The translations under genes were made by a program, and so were the position numbers. A DNA stretch of 64,000 bases from Oscillospiraceae bacterium (GTDB lineage Bacteria; Bacillota; Clostridia; Oscillospirales; Acutalibacteraceae): assembly GCA_015065765.1 (NCBI GenBank), contig SVPP01000006.1, positions 1 to 64,000 of the forward strand, in the 5' to 3' direction. This document shows positions 50,744-59,611 of the stretch, piece by piece. The notes under the pieces were generated by a model. It worked only from the letters and a program-made list of their open reading frames with translations, made no database searches and was not told the DNA's origin. The first letter of the stretch is position 1. Each line of letters begins with the position of its first letter.

Positions 50744-50787
50744 CCCCGGAATCTCTTAAATTTCAAGAACTTCCGGGGATTATTGTT
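50744..50787. terminator. CCCCGGAA hairpin between metallophosphoesterase and PnuC genes
   Basis: CCCCGGAA (50744-50751) pairs with TTCCGGGG (50771-50778); an inner TCTT/AAGA-type pairing is possible. It is followed on the plus strand by ATTATTGTTTTTT. Related to the hairpins at 20134 and 39159. Confidence 0.55.
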
Positions 50788-50847
50788 TTTTCAGATTTTA
50801 CTGTTACTCACCTTGACAAAATTCATATCAGGCTTCTCATTTATGTG

Positions 50848-52209
50848 TCATTCTTTTCCCAAAAACTCAAGCACCGCATTATAGTCATCAATGCCATAAT
50901 TACCTACACTGTGTTTAAGAGTTTCATACAGATCAAGCTCTTCACCCTGAGAGCCTTTTATCTTTTTGACAAAGAACCTTATTCTTCTGAACACCTTAAG
51001 AAGAGTATCTCCCTCAGGTGTTCCCTCAACAAAAGGTTGGTTACCTTCAAAAAGATATCTTACAATATCAATTGCAAGGTCAACAAAAGAATTATCCTTT
51101 ATCCTCTTGTCTGCCCTTACAAATAAAAGTCTTGTAAATTTCCCGATTGTCATTACTGACAGCTTTTTACCAAAAAATCTGACAACTTTAATGATAACCG
51201 GTGATTTTTTGATTCTGAGTTTTCCGAGGAAACGTTCGGTATCATGTTCCATAGAATATATGTACATTCTTATCATTTTTTCAAACTGAACTTTAAGATA
51301 TTCTTTTCCTGTCAGACCTTTTTTATCCCAGTCAAACTCGGGAACGGGAATACTTTTTATCTCAACAATGTCTTTATCTTTAATCGTTACAAGACGCATA
51401 AAAGCAGGACAACCGATGACAGAGCCTGTGCATACATCGTAAAATTTATTACCCTTTTCCGTTTCCGCAACATTTATACTCTGATTGTGCATGTGCCCCG
51501 TAAATATCAGGTGAACTCCGTTATCTGCAAGAGTTTCAATAAGCTTTTTGCTACCCTTTTGTCTTGCATCACCTATCAGTGCCAGCATAGGCTGACCGGG
51601 AAGAACGGGATAATGCTCCATGGCAATCATAATTTTGCCGTCTGCCTGAGCCGTTTTCGCCTGTTCTTCAATCCACGCGAGGAATTCCTCGGAATACTCA
51701 ACATTTTTCTTTTCAGGTGTATCGTTACATATTACAAGCAGTCTCACATCTTCCGAAAGTTCTGCAACATAAGACATGTGCTCTTTGTTGAACTCAATTG
51801 CATCGTCAAAGCCGAATTCTCTGTAGAAGTCATAAAGTTCCGAAAAATCTGTACCTTCAATTGTAATTCGTCCTGTGTCGTTGAAACCGAAAGAGGTGTC
51901 ATTATAGTCGTGTCCTGCAGTTACAACAAAAATCTTTTTACCACTTTTTTCTTTGAAATCCTTAAGGAGTGATGAAAAAGCCCTGTTACTCTCCTTCTCA
52001 CCATTGAAAGAAAGGTCTCCTGCAATAAGAACAATATCTGCTTCCTTACTTTCTTCAAGATAGCGGAATACAGCCTTGTTTATGCTTTCAGTTTCAGCAA
52101 AACACTTCTGCTCACTTTCCATAAATTTTTCATATTCTTCTCCGTAAGCACCGAGAGAATTTTTAAAATAGTGAGTATCTGTAATGACATAGAATTTTAA
52201 CTCTTTCAT
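50848..52209 (-). CDS. Calcineurin-like metallophosphoesterase
   Basis: 453 residues. Metal motifs in order: FYVITDTHYF (D, H), VLIAGDLSFNGE (GD), VVTAGHDYND where GNHD is altered to GHD, MIAMEHYPVL and HLIFTGHMHNQS. The C-terminal 150 residues are basic and helical and could bind a membrane or nucleic acid. Cytoplasmic (no signal). It follows nanA by 32 bp in one operon, so it may act on a phosphorylated intermediate of glycan use; that is only contextual. Confidence 0.8.
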   Translation of the reverse strand: MKELKFYVITDTHYFKNSLGAYGEEYEKFMESEQKCFAETESINKAVFRYLEESKEADIVLIAGDLSFNGEKESNRAFSSLLKDFKEKSGKKIFVVTAGHDYNDTSFGFNDTGRITIEGTDFSELYDFYREFGFDDAIEFNKEHMSYVAELSEDVRLLVICNDTPEKKNVEYSEEFLAWIEEQAKTAQADGKIMIAMEHYPVLPGQPMLALIGDARQKGSKKLIETLADNGVHLIFTGHMHNQSINVAETEKGNKFYDVCTGSVIGCPAFMRLVTIKDKDIVEIKSIPVPEFDWDKKGLTGKEYLKVQFEKMIRMYIYSMEHDTERFLGKLRIKKSPVIIKVVRFFGKKLSVMTIGKFTRLLFVRADKRIKDNSFVDLAIDIVRYLFEGNQPFVEGTPEGDTLLKVFRRIRFFVKKIKGSQGEELDLYETLKHSVGNYGIDDYNAVLEFLGKE

Positions 52210-52241
52210 GCCATTTCACCTCTTTCATAAAGCAAAAAGTT

Positions 52242-53168
52242 TTATTTGATCCACTTTTGAACTGCCTCTTCAACAAGAGAAGCTGTCTTCCCGACAATTT
52301 TCTCGTCGCCGTCAGCAAGATTAAGAAGAGGCTCTCTTACTCCGCCGAGTTCAAGACCTGCTCTCAGTTTAAGAGCTGCTTTTGCTACCGCGTACATATT
52401 TCCTTTTGCTGAACACATGGTGTAAATTACTTCATTGATATCATCCTGAAGCTTACCTGCATTTTCAAATTCGCCGTTTTTGATCATTTCATCGAGTTTT
52501 ACAAAAAGTTCAGGCATAACACCGTAAGTGCCGCCGATACCGCCTTCTGCACCGATAAGTCTTCCGCCTACAAACTGCTCATCAGGACCATTGAAAACTA
52601 TAATCTCTCTGCCGTTCATTTTTGCCTGTCTTCTGAACATCTGAATATCCTGAATCGGCATTGAAGAGTTCTTCACACCGATAACTTTAGGATTTTTAAG
52701 CATTTCCTCGAAAAGTGACGGTGTAAGTGCCACACCTGCAAGCTGAGGAATGTTATAGATAATATAATCTGTGTTTGGTGCTGCCGCAGAAATATCGTTC
52801 CAGTATTTCGCGATAGCTCTTTCAGGTAATTTGAAATATATGGGCGGAATTGTTGCAATAGCATCAACTCCCAGTGATTCTGCGTGACGTGCAAGCTCGC
52901 AGCTGTCCTTTGTGTTGTTGCATGCAACATGAGCAATTATTGTAATTCTGCCTTTTGCAACTTTCATAACTGCTTCAAGAGTCTGTTTTCTCTCTTCAAC
53001 GCTGAGATAAATACATTCGCCTGAAGAGCCGCCTACATAAAGACCTTTTACACCTTTTTCAATGAGGAATTCAACAAGCTGTTTTGTTCCCTCAACGGAC
53101 ACATTTCCTTCATCGTCGTAGCAAGCATAAAATGCAGGAATAACGCCTTTGTACTTATCAAGTTTCAT
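52242..53168 (-). CDS. nanA: N-acetylneuraminate lyase (DapA/NanA family)
   Basis: 308 residues, TIM-barrel aldolase. GGSSGECIYLSVEER is the pyruvate-binding GGS/TGE loop, Y138 lies in DYIIYNIPQLAGVALT and the Schiff-base K166 in KVIGVKNSSM. The YNIP..AGV..T signature points to N-acetylneuraminate lyase rather than dihydrodipicolinate synthase. It splits sialic acid into pyruvate and N-acetylmannosamine. Divergent from the GH151-like gene, beside amino-sugar genes, which fits mucin use; no nanE or nanK is in the window. GGAGG precedes the start. Confidence 0.88.
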   Translation of the reverse strand: MKLDKYKGVIPAFYACYDDEGNVSVEGTKQLVEFLIEKGVKGLYVGGSSGECIYLSVEERKQTLEAVMKVAKGRITIIAHVACNNTKDSCELARHAESLGVDAIATIPPIYFKLPERAIAKYWNDISAAAPNTDYIIYNIPQLAGVALTPSLFEEMLKNPKVIGVKNSSMPIQDIQMFRRQAKMNGREIIVFNGPDEQFVGGRLIGAEGGIGGTYGVMPELFVKLDEMIKNGEFENAGKLQDDINEVIYTMCSAKGNMYAVAKAALKLRAGLELGGVREPLLNLADGDEKIVGKTASLVEEAVQKWIK

Positions 53169-53243
53169 ATTAATGACCTCCTGTCAGTATTTTCAATATT
53201 GATTATATCACACAAAATAAAAATAATCTACTGTAAATTTATA

Positions 53244-53272
53244 TTGTTTTGCAGGCTGATGTGTGTTACAAT
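53244..53272 (+). promoter_or_regulatory. Promoter of the glycan operon
   Basis: TTGTTT (53244-53249), 17-bp spacer, TACAAT (53267-53272), just ahead of the GH151-like gene. On the other strand TATAAT (53202-53207) may belong to nanA. Confidence 0.5.
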
Positions 53273-53300
53273 AAAGTACAACAAAAGGAGTTGTGAGATT

Positions 53301-55247
53301 ATGATTAGAAAAAGACAGGTTCATCTTGATTTCCACACAAACGGAACACTGCCCGTAGGTAAAAATTTTTCAAAAGAACAGTTTCAGGCTGCACTGAAAG
53401 CAGGCCATGTAAACTCGATAACAGTTTTTTCAAAATGTCATCACGGCTGGTCATACCACCCCACTGAAGCAAATAAAATCCATCCTGAGCTTGATTTTGA
53501 TTTGCTGGGTGCTCAGCTTGAAGCCTGCAAGGAAATTGACGTAAATGCTCCCGTTTATATTTCCGCAGGATTTGACGAAAAAGACTGGGAAAAGCATCCT
53601 GAATGGAGATACAAACGCTCTGACGATAAAGCAGATTGTGATGAATATGAAAGCGAAGTACATTTTCATCTTCTCTGCTTCAACACAGAATATCTTGATG
53701 TTCTCTGCTCACAGATTGAAGAGGTTATGATAAAATACAACCCCTGCGGAATTTTCCTCGACATCGTAGCTCCCCGATTCTGTTACTGCGAAAAATGCAA
53801 AGAAGACATGAAAAATCTCGGTCTTGATATTGAAAACGAAGCAGACAGAAAAAGTTTTGAAAATATAGTTTACAAAAAATATACCGATGCCACAAATGCA
53901 GCTGTCAGAAAGCACAGTGACACCGCTACAATCTTCCATAACGGCGGTCACATTCCGAAAGGCGATTACGGCATCATTGAAGCCAACACTCACCTTGAGC
54001 TTGAAAGCCTTCCTACAGGTGGCTGGGGCTATGACCATTTTCCCTTGTCTTCAGCTTATGTGCGTTCTCTCAAGGACACAGACTTTCTCGGCATGACAGG
54101 CAAATTCCATCATTCCTGGGGTGAATTCGGCGGTTTCAAGCATCCCAATGCTCTTATCTACGAAACTGCTCTGTCTGTTGCAAACGGTGCCGGATGCTCC
54201 ATAGGCGACCAGATGCACCCTCTCGGTGAAATGAACATGGCAACCTACAACCTTATCGGCAAAGCATATTCTCTTATCGAAGAAAAAGAACCATGGCTCG
54301 ATGGTGCTGAAAATGTGGCAGATATTGCAGTTTTAAGTGCAGAGGCACTGACAGGCGGAAGAGACTCAAAAGCTGACATCGGTGCAAACAGAATGCTTCT
54401 CGAAAACAATTGTCTCTACAATTTCGTTGACAGCACAATGGATTTTTCAGAATACAAATTGCTGATTCTCCCTGACATCGAAATACTCAACAACGAAACA
54501 ATCGAGAAAATAAAAGCTTATGCAAAAAATGGCGGTAAGGTTATCGCAAGCGGTAAAGCACTGACACAGAACGGCAGCTTTTTCCTTGACATCGGTGCCG
54601 AATACAAAGGCGAAAATGAATATAAGCCCACATATTTCATCCCCGCTTTTGAAACAGTATGCGGAAAGACAGAATATATCATGAAATGCAAAGCCTTTAA
54701 GATTGAAACAAATGATTGCGAAACAGTGGCATATATGCAGAATCCTTACTTCAACAGAACGAAAGAGCATTTCTGCTCACATGCACATGCTCCCAACAAT
54801 CCGGATGAGAATTTTCCCGGTGCAGTTGTCAAGGGAAATATTGCTTACATCGGTTGGGATATTTTCACCGCCTACGCTTCTCACGGTCACCTTTGCTTCA
54901 AAGAGCTTTTCACTTATACTCTGGAAAAATTAATGGGTGATGAATTCACAGTTTCTGCAGGCATCCCCGACAAGGCAGTTGTAACATACACAAGACAGGA
55001 AAAGGAAAAGAGAAACATTCTTCACCTTCTCTTTGCACATACAACTGTCAGAGGCGAAGACACAGAGGTTATTGAGGACACCGTTCCCCTTTACAATGTA
55101 AAATGCTCCGTGAAGAAAGAAACAAAGCCCTCAAGAGTAGTTCTTGAGCCTCAGGGAAAAGAGCTTGACTTTGAATACAATGATGGCAAAGCAGAGTTTA
55201 CAGTACCTGAAATTGACATTCATCAGATGGTTGCAATTGAAGATTGA
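53301..55247 (+). CDS. Intracellular glycoside hydrolase, GH151-like fucosidase candidate
   Basis: 648 residues, no signal peptide. IRKRQVHLDFHTNGTLPVGKNFSKEQFQAALKAGHVNSITVFSKCHHGWSYHPT matches the N-terminal barrel of the GH151/GH29-like clan, with CGIFLDIVAPRFCYCEKC near the nucleophile position. The middle (IAVLSAEAL..., YKLLILPDIEILNNETIEKIKAYAKNGGKVIASG) is a beta-galactosidase-trimerisation-type domain. GH151 members are alpha-L-fucosidases; this family call is from memory. ATG 53301 follows AAAGGAG. First gene of an operon with a sugar symporter. Confidence 0.7.
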   Translation: MIRKRQVHLDFHTNGTLPVGKNFSKEQFQAALKAGHVNSITVFSKCHHGWSYHPTEANKIHPELDFDLLGAQLEACKEIDVNAPVYISAGFDEKDWEKHPEWRYKRSDDKADCDEYESEVHFHLLCFNTEYLDVLCSQIEEVMIKYNPCGIFLDIVAPRFCYCEKCKEDMKNLGLDIENEADRKSFENIVYKKYTDATNAAVRKHSDTATIFHNGGHIPKGDYGIIEANTHLELESLPTGGWGYDHFPLSSAYVRSLKDTDFLGMTGKFHHSWGEFGGFKHPNALIYETALSVANGAGCSIGDQMHPLGEMNMATYNLIGKAYSLIEEKEPWLDGAENVADIAVLSAEALTGGRDSKADIGANRMLLENNCLYNFVDSTMDFSEYKLLILPDIEILNNETIEKIKAYAKNGGKVIASGKALTQNGSFFLDIGAEYKGENEYKPTYFIPAFETVCGKTEYIMKCKAFKIETNDCETVAYMQNPYFNRTKEHFCSHAHAPNNPDENFPGAVVKGNIAYIGWDIFTAYASHGHLCFKELFTYTLEKLMGDEFTVSAGIPDKAVVTYTRQEKEKRNILHLLFAHTTVRGEDTEVIEDTVPLYNVKCSVKKETKPSRVVLEPQGKELDFEYNDGKAEFTVPEIDIHQMVAIED

Positions 55248-55263
55248 AAAGGAGTAAAAAACT

Positions 55264-56658
55264 ATGAACGATTACAAAACCACCTGGGGTGAAAAGTTCG
55301 GCTACGGCATAGGTGCCATAGGTCTTGATTTATCATACGGACTTTTCTATTCATTCCTTTCCTACTACCTTTCAAGCGTTTTAGGACTGAAAGAAGGCTT
55401 CCTTCTTCTTATCACTCCCCTTGCCCGAATCTGGGACGGCATCAACGACCCCATGATGGGAACAATAGTTGACAGCACAAAAACTAAAATGGGCAAATAC
55501 AGACCTTGGATTATTATCGGTGCTCTGTCAAATGCCATTGTTCTGTCACTTCTCTTCACTTCCTTCGGCATGAGCGGAACAAAGCTTTATATTTACATAG
55601 CAGTGATGTATGTCCTCTGGGGCATGACAAACACAATGGCTGACATCCCTTACTGGTCAATGGTACCCTCATTTACTAATGATCCCAAGGACAGAAACCT
55701 GGTTGCAACCGTTGCACGTACTTTCAGCGGTATCGGTCAGGGACTTATCAGCATTCTCACACCAATTGTTCTCCCCCTTCTTTCTGAAGGAATGGTTAAA
55801 ACAGACAAGGGCTACAGTGCAGACGGTTTCTCAAAGTGGGCAATCATCTGCGGTATTCTTCTTGTTTTTTTTGCTGTTATCTGCGTTCTTTCAACTAAGG
55901 AAAGACATGTGGTTTACAACAATGAAAAATTCAGCTTCAAAAAAGTTTTCAAGGTTATTGCAAAGAATGACCAGTTAGTTGTTTTCATGATTTTCGCAAT
56001 GATTTCCAACGCAGGCTGGTACTTAACAAGCGGTACTGCAGTTTACTATTTCAACGATGTTTTAGGCGAACCAACGGCTCAGAGTCTTTTCTCAACAATC
56101 GGTGCAGTCGGCTCTGCTCTGGGACTTCTTGTAATTCCACTTCTCAGCAAAAAATTCTCAAACCGTACAATTTATCAGATTTCGCTTGGTATTGCCATAG
56201 TGGGCTATGTGCTGATGTACATTTTCGGACCAATTCTCAAAATCACAATTGCCCTTGACTTAAGCTACACAATTGCAAGTATCGGTATCGGTTCCATGTT
56301 TGTGGCTCAGACAATTTTCCTTGCAGATATTGTTGACTACGGCGAATACAAAATGGGAACCCGAAATGAAAGCATCACTTTCTCAATGAAAGGCTTCCTG
56401 CAGAAAATGGCTTACACTGTTCAGACAATTTTCCTCTTCGGCGGTCTGGGACTGATGAACTATAACGAACAGATTACAACAGGTCCTGTAAACGAGGCTA
56501 CAAAATCAGCAATCGGAATCATCTGCTTTGCAGTGCCTCCCGTTCTGATTCTCATTTCACTGATTATTTTCAGAACAAAGTTCAGAATTCACGGCGATCT
56601 GCGTACAGAAATTCATGATCATATTTCTGCAAAAAGAGCATCAGAAAAATCTGAATAA
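55264..56658 (+). CDS. GPH-family sugar:cation symporter (MelB-like)
   Basis: 464 residues with about 12 membrane helices. EKFGYGIGAIGLDLSYGLFYSFLSYYLSSVLG at the start, RIWDGINDPMMGTIVDSTKTKMGKYRPWI (the family's DPxxG/KxGRxRP loop), WGMTNTMADIPYWSMVPSFTNDPKDRNLVATVARTFSGIG, and the central YNNEKFSFKKVFKVIAKND loop are characteristic of glycoside-pentoside-hexuronide symporters. It probably imports the oligosaccharide cut by the adjacent cytoplasmic hydrolase using Na+ or H+, and a sodium-pumping V-ATPase would fit. Sits 16 bp after the hydrolase. Confidence 0.93.
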   Translation: MNDYKTTWGEKFGYGIGAIGLDLSYGLFYSFLSYYLSSVLGLKEGFLLLITPLARIWDGINDPMMGTIVDSTKTKMGKYRPWIIIGALSNAIVLSLLFTSFGMSGTKLYIYIAVMYVLWGMTNTMADIPYWSMVPSFTNDPKDRNLVATVARTFSGIGQGLISILTPIVLPLLSEGMVKTDKGYSADGFSKWAIICGILLVFFAVICVLSTKERHVVYNNEKFSFKKVFKVIAKNDQLVVFMIFAMISNAGWYLTSGTAVYYFNDVLGEPTAQSLFSTIGAVGSALGLLVIPLLSKKFSNRTIYQISLGIAIVGYVLMYIFGPILKITIALDLSYTIASIGIGSMFVAQTIFLADIVDYGEYKMGTRNESITFSMKGFLQKMAYTVQTIFLFGGLGLMNYNEQITTGPVNEATKSAIGIICFAVPPVLILISLIIFRTKFRIHGDLRTEIHDHISAKRASEKSE

Positions 56659-56670
56659 TGGTGAATTGAC

Positions 56671-57762
56671 ATGACTCTTAAATTCAAAAACAAACAGTTT
56701 AAAATAATGCAGGTTGCAGACACTCAGGAAGGTAAAAAAGTAAGTCCTGATCTGCTTAACCTTCTGAATGCTGCCATCGAAAAAGAAAAACCTGATTTAG
56801 TTGTTTATTCAGGTGACCAGATATGGAACATCGCATCTTTCAAAGGCAACAAAAAAACTGTTCACGATGTTTTATACAAAATTACCGAACCTGCACATTC
56901 AAGAAGGATTCCTTTCACAATCTGTTTCGGAAACCATGACAGACAGGTTGGCGTTTCAAATGCTGAACAGTTTGAAATATACAAAACCATTCCTTGTTTT
57001 GTCGGTGAAAGTGCCGAGGGAATTGACGGCGTTGCAAACCATGTGATTGAAATTGCAGACGGTGATGAAATCAAGTTTCTTCTTTACTGTATCGACAGTC
57101 ACACCAGTCTGAAAATCGGATATGACCATGTTCACGAAAACCAGATTGAATGGTACAGAACAGTACGCGACGAATATGAGAAAAAATGCGGAAAACTTAT
57201 TCCGTCAATCGTCATTCAGCACATACCTGTTCCTGAAGTTCTTGAACTTCTTAAAGAAGTAAAAAAAGGTACAAAAGGTGCAGTACAAGGTTTCAGAAAT
57301 CATGCAGGCAAATGGTATATGCTTGACAAAACGAAAGTAAATGCAGAAGGCTTTATGAAAGAGTCTCCTGCCGACCCTATGGAAAACGGTGGTCAGTTTG
57401 ATGCAATGGCTGAAAAGGGTGACGTAAAAGGCATTTACTTCGGTCATGACCACATAAATTCCTTCAACGGAAAAGTAAGAGGCATTGACGTTGGTTACAC
57501 TCAGGGCGCAGGATTCCATATTTACGGACCGGGACTTGACAGAGGTGTAAGAATAATTGATCTGAACACAGACGGCACATTTGAAACATATGACCGAAGA
57601 TACAGAGATTTAGTAGGCAAAAAGGTTAAAGAAAAATTCCGCTACACTCTCTATCAGCTTATGCCGACAAATGTATATGAGGCTTTCCACAAGGGAATAA
57701 AGATTCTGGCTATCCTCGCAATTATTGCAATAATCGTGTTGATTATAAAATTTCTGAAATAA
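56671..57762 (+). CDS. Metallophosphoesterase with C-terminal membrane anchor
   Basis: 363 residues. Metal motifs KIMQVADTQEG (D, usual H replaced by Q), VVYSGDQIW, TICFGNHDRQV, SIVIQHIPVP and GIYFGHDHINSFNG, all in order for a calcineurin-like phosphoesterase of the purple-acid-phosphatase-like branch. The last 20 residues (ILAILAIIAIIVLIIKFLK) are a membrane anchor, leaving the catalytic part in the cytoplasm. 12 bp after the symporter; a lipid- or sugar-phosphate substrate is possible. Confidence 0.85.
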   Translation: MTLKFKNKQFKIMQVADTQEGKKVSPDLLNLLNAAIEKEKPDLVVYSGDQIWNIASFKGNKKTVHDVLYKITEPAHSRRIPFTICFGNHDRQVGVSNAEQFEIYKTIPCFVGESAEGIDGVANHVIEIADGDEIKFLLYCIDSHTSLKIGYDHVHENQIEWYRTVRDEYEKKCGKLIPSIVIQHIPVPEVLELLKEVKKGTKGAVQGFRNHAGKWYMLDKTKVNAEGFMKESPADPMENGGQFDAMAEKGDVKGIYFGHDHINSFNGKVRGIDVGYTQGAGFHIYGPGLDRGVRIIDLNTDGTFETYDRRYRDLVGKKVKEKFRYTLYQLMPTNVYEAFHKGIKILAILAIIAIIVLIIKFLK

Positions 57763-57790
57763 CAATCCCCTTCTCAAAGGAAGTGACTGT

Positions 57791-58375
57791 ATGATAATCA
57801 GGCCTTACGAAGAAAAGGACAAGGAAAGTGTACGCTTCATCTGCCTTAACAGTAACGGACCGTGCAAATCATCTGAAAAAGAAATAAACTATCTGCTCGC
57901 TACATACTGCGATTATTACATTGAAGAAGAAGGCATAAACTGCTTTGTTGCTGCAGATGAAAACGATAATGCCGTAGGCTATATTTTATGTGCTGAAAAT
58001 TACGATAATTTCTGCAAAGTTTTCCGCAGAAAATATCTGACAAAAATCAGCAGACGCGATATGAAACACCGGTTATATGCAGCCTTATCCGACTTTTTTC
58101 AAAGAAAATATAAAAAGATATATCCTGCGCATCTTCATATTGATATTCTTCCCCAATATCAGAGAATGGGACTGGGACATATGCTTATGGATGCACTATG
58201 CCAAAACTTAAAAAGCAAAGGTATAAGCGGTGTCTGTCTTACCGCAGGGGTAAAGAACGAAAAAGGCAGAAATTTCTATGAAAAATACGGCTTTACTCTG
58301 CTTGAAGAAATGCCTGTCGCTGCTGTTTACGCTTTGAAAATATGTTGTGAGACAAACCGGCCAGAATATCCGTAA
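57791..58375 (+). CDS. GNAT acetyltransferase, paralog of the GH84-adjacent GNAT
   Basis: 194 residues. IIRPYEEKDKESVRFICLNSNGPCKSSEKEINYLLATYCDYYIEEEGINCFVA, then AHLHIDILPQYQRMGLGHMLMDALCQNLKSKGISGVCLTAG (acetyl-CoA loop QRMGLGH) and NFYEKYGFTLLEE. Over half its positions match the protein at 62168-62722. Such GNATs resemble the acetyltransferase-like domain attached to some O-GlcNAcases. Its role in the operon is unknown. Ends before a strong terminator. Confidence 0.85.
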   Translation: MIIRPYEEKDKESVRFICLNSNGPCKSSEKEINYLLATYCDYYIEEEGINCFVAADENDNAVGYILCAENYDNFCKVFRRKYLTKISRRDMKHRLYAALSDFFQRKYKKIYPAHLHIDILPQYQRMGLGHMLMDALCQNLKSKGISGVCLTAGVKNEKGRNFYEKYGFTLLEEMPVAAVYALKICCETNRPEYP

Positions 58376-58402
58376 TTTTATTACAGCTCAGAAGAACTTT
58401 TT

Positions 58403-58435
58403 AAACTCCTACTTTGAGTAGGAGTTTTGCTTTTG
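58403..58435 (+). terminator. Terminator between the symporter and amino-sugar operons
   Basis: AAACTCCTACT-TTG-AGTAGGAGTTT hairpin (58403-58427), then TGCTTTTG. Confidence 0.8.
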
Positions 58436-58451
58436 TGTGATAAAATTTAGG

Positions 58452-58479
58452 TTGAATTTTATGAGTTTTGTATTATAAT
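58452..58479 (+). promoter_or_regulatory. Promoter of the amino-sugar kinase/murQ operon
   Basis: TTGAAT (58452-58457), 16-bp spacer, TATAAT (58474-58479), 19 bp before the start codon. Confidence 0.6.
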
Positions 58480-58498
58480 AAGGTTTGGAGGGGTAAAT

Positions 58499-59608
58499 AT
58501 GACGGAAAGAAATATCACCTTTGGCAAAAACCTTAAAGCTTTGAGGAAAAAGAAAGGCTTAACACGGGCATGCCTTGCAGAAAAAATTTCATACTCTGAA
58601 AAATCAATTGAAAAATGGGAAAGCGGAAACTCTATTCCCCCTGTTGCTACAGTATGCAAATTAGCAGAACTTTTCGGTGTTTCCGTCGACTCACTTATTT
58701 TTACCCGGAATGTGGAAATAAAATATCTCTTTGGTATTGACGGTGGAGGAACAAAAACAGATTTTCTTCTTACAGATTTAAACGGAAATGAAATAAAAAG
58801 AATTATTCTCGGTCCTTCAAACCCTGTAAGTGCAGGCATAGATAACACTAAAAAGTGTCTTGATCAAGGGATAAATCAGATCTGCGGCGACATAGACAAG
58901 CGTAAAATTTCTCTCTTTGCAGGAATTGCGGGAGGAATCAGCGGTAACAACAAAGAAACTATAAATAAATTTTTATCATCTTTCGGATTCGGTAAATTAC
59001 AAAATGCAAGCGATACCGACAGTGCTCTTGAAGTTGCACTCTCCGGCGAAAACGGTGTTGCAGTAATTATCGGAACAGGAATTGTAGCTTTTTGCCAGGT
59101 TGGCGGAAAACGCCACCGAATCGGTGGATGGGGTTATCTCATTGACAAGGGCGGAAGCGGCTTTCATCTTGGTGCTGATGCACTCAACTCAGCCTTACAG
59201 TTCGTTGACGGAAGAGGCGGTAGTGAAATGATTCTGCAGATGATTGAAAAGAAGCTGAGAAAACCTCTCTCTGATTCAATCTCGGAAATATATCAGGGTG
59301 GAAATCCGTATATAGCTTCTTTTTCTTCTGTAGTTTTTGATTCTTATGAAAAAGGCGACAGAGAAGCTGAAAAAATCCTTGACAGAAACGTTTCCGAAAT
59401 CGCAAAAATTATTGAAACAGGCTATGATTTACTGAAAGGTAAAAAAGGAAAAATTGTTCTCTGTGGGGGACTCAGCCAAAGACAGAATATCCTGAAACCC
59501 TTCCTTGAAAATCATCTGAGAAAAGAAATTCAATTTGAATTTTCAGATAAAGATATGGTGACAGGTGCAGTATCTCTTGCAAAGAAAAACATTAATAAAA
59601 GAGGTTAA
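58499..59608 (+). CDS. HTH-fused N-acetylglucosamine/muramic acid kinase (BadF/BcrA ATPase type)
   Basis: 369 residues. Residues 1-70 are an XRE HTH (FGKNLKALRKKKGLTRACLAEKISYSEKSIEKWESGNSIPPV). From about 75 a complete ASKHA sugar kinase follows: KYLFGIDGGGTKTDFLLTDLNG, SLFAGIAGGISG, NGVAVIIGTGIVAF, IGGWGYLIDKGGSGFHLGADAL and IVLCGGLSQRQN. This is the GlcNAc-kinase/MurK branch of BcrAD_BadFG. The fusion suggests a self-regulating kinase. 4 bp before murQ; they act in series on muramic acid or GlcNAc. Confidence 0.88.
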   Translation: MTERNITFGKNLKALRKKKGLTRACLAEKISYSEKSIEKWESGNSIPPVATVCKLAELFGVSVDSLIFTRNVEIKYLFGIDGGGTKTDFLLTDLNGNEIKRIILGPSNPVSAGIDNTKKCLDQGINQICGDIDKRKISLFAGIAGGISGNNKETINKFLSSFGFGKLQNASDTDSALEVALSGENGVAVIIGTGIVAFCQVGGKRHRIGGWGYLIDKGGSGFHLGADALNSALQFVDGRGGSEMILQMIEKKLRKPLSDSISEIYQGGNPYIASFSSVVFDSYEKGDREAEKILDRNVSEIAKIIETGYDLLKGKKGKIVLCGGLSQRQNILKPFLENHLRKEIQFEFSDKDMVTGAVSLAKKNINKRG

Positions 59609-59611
59609 ATT

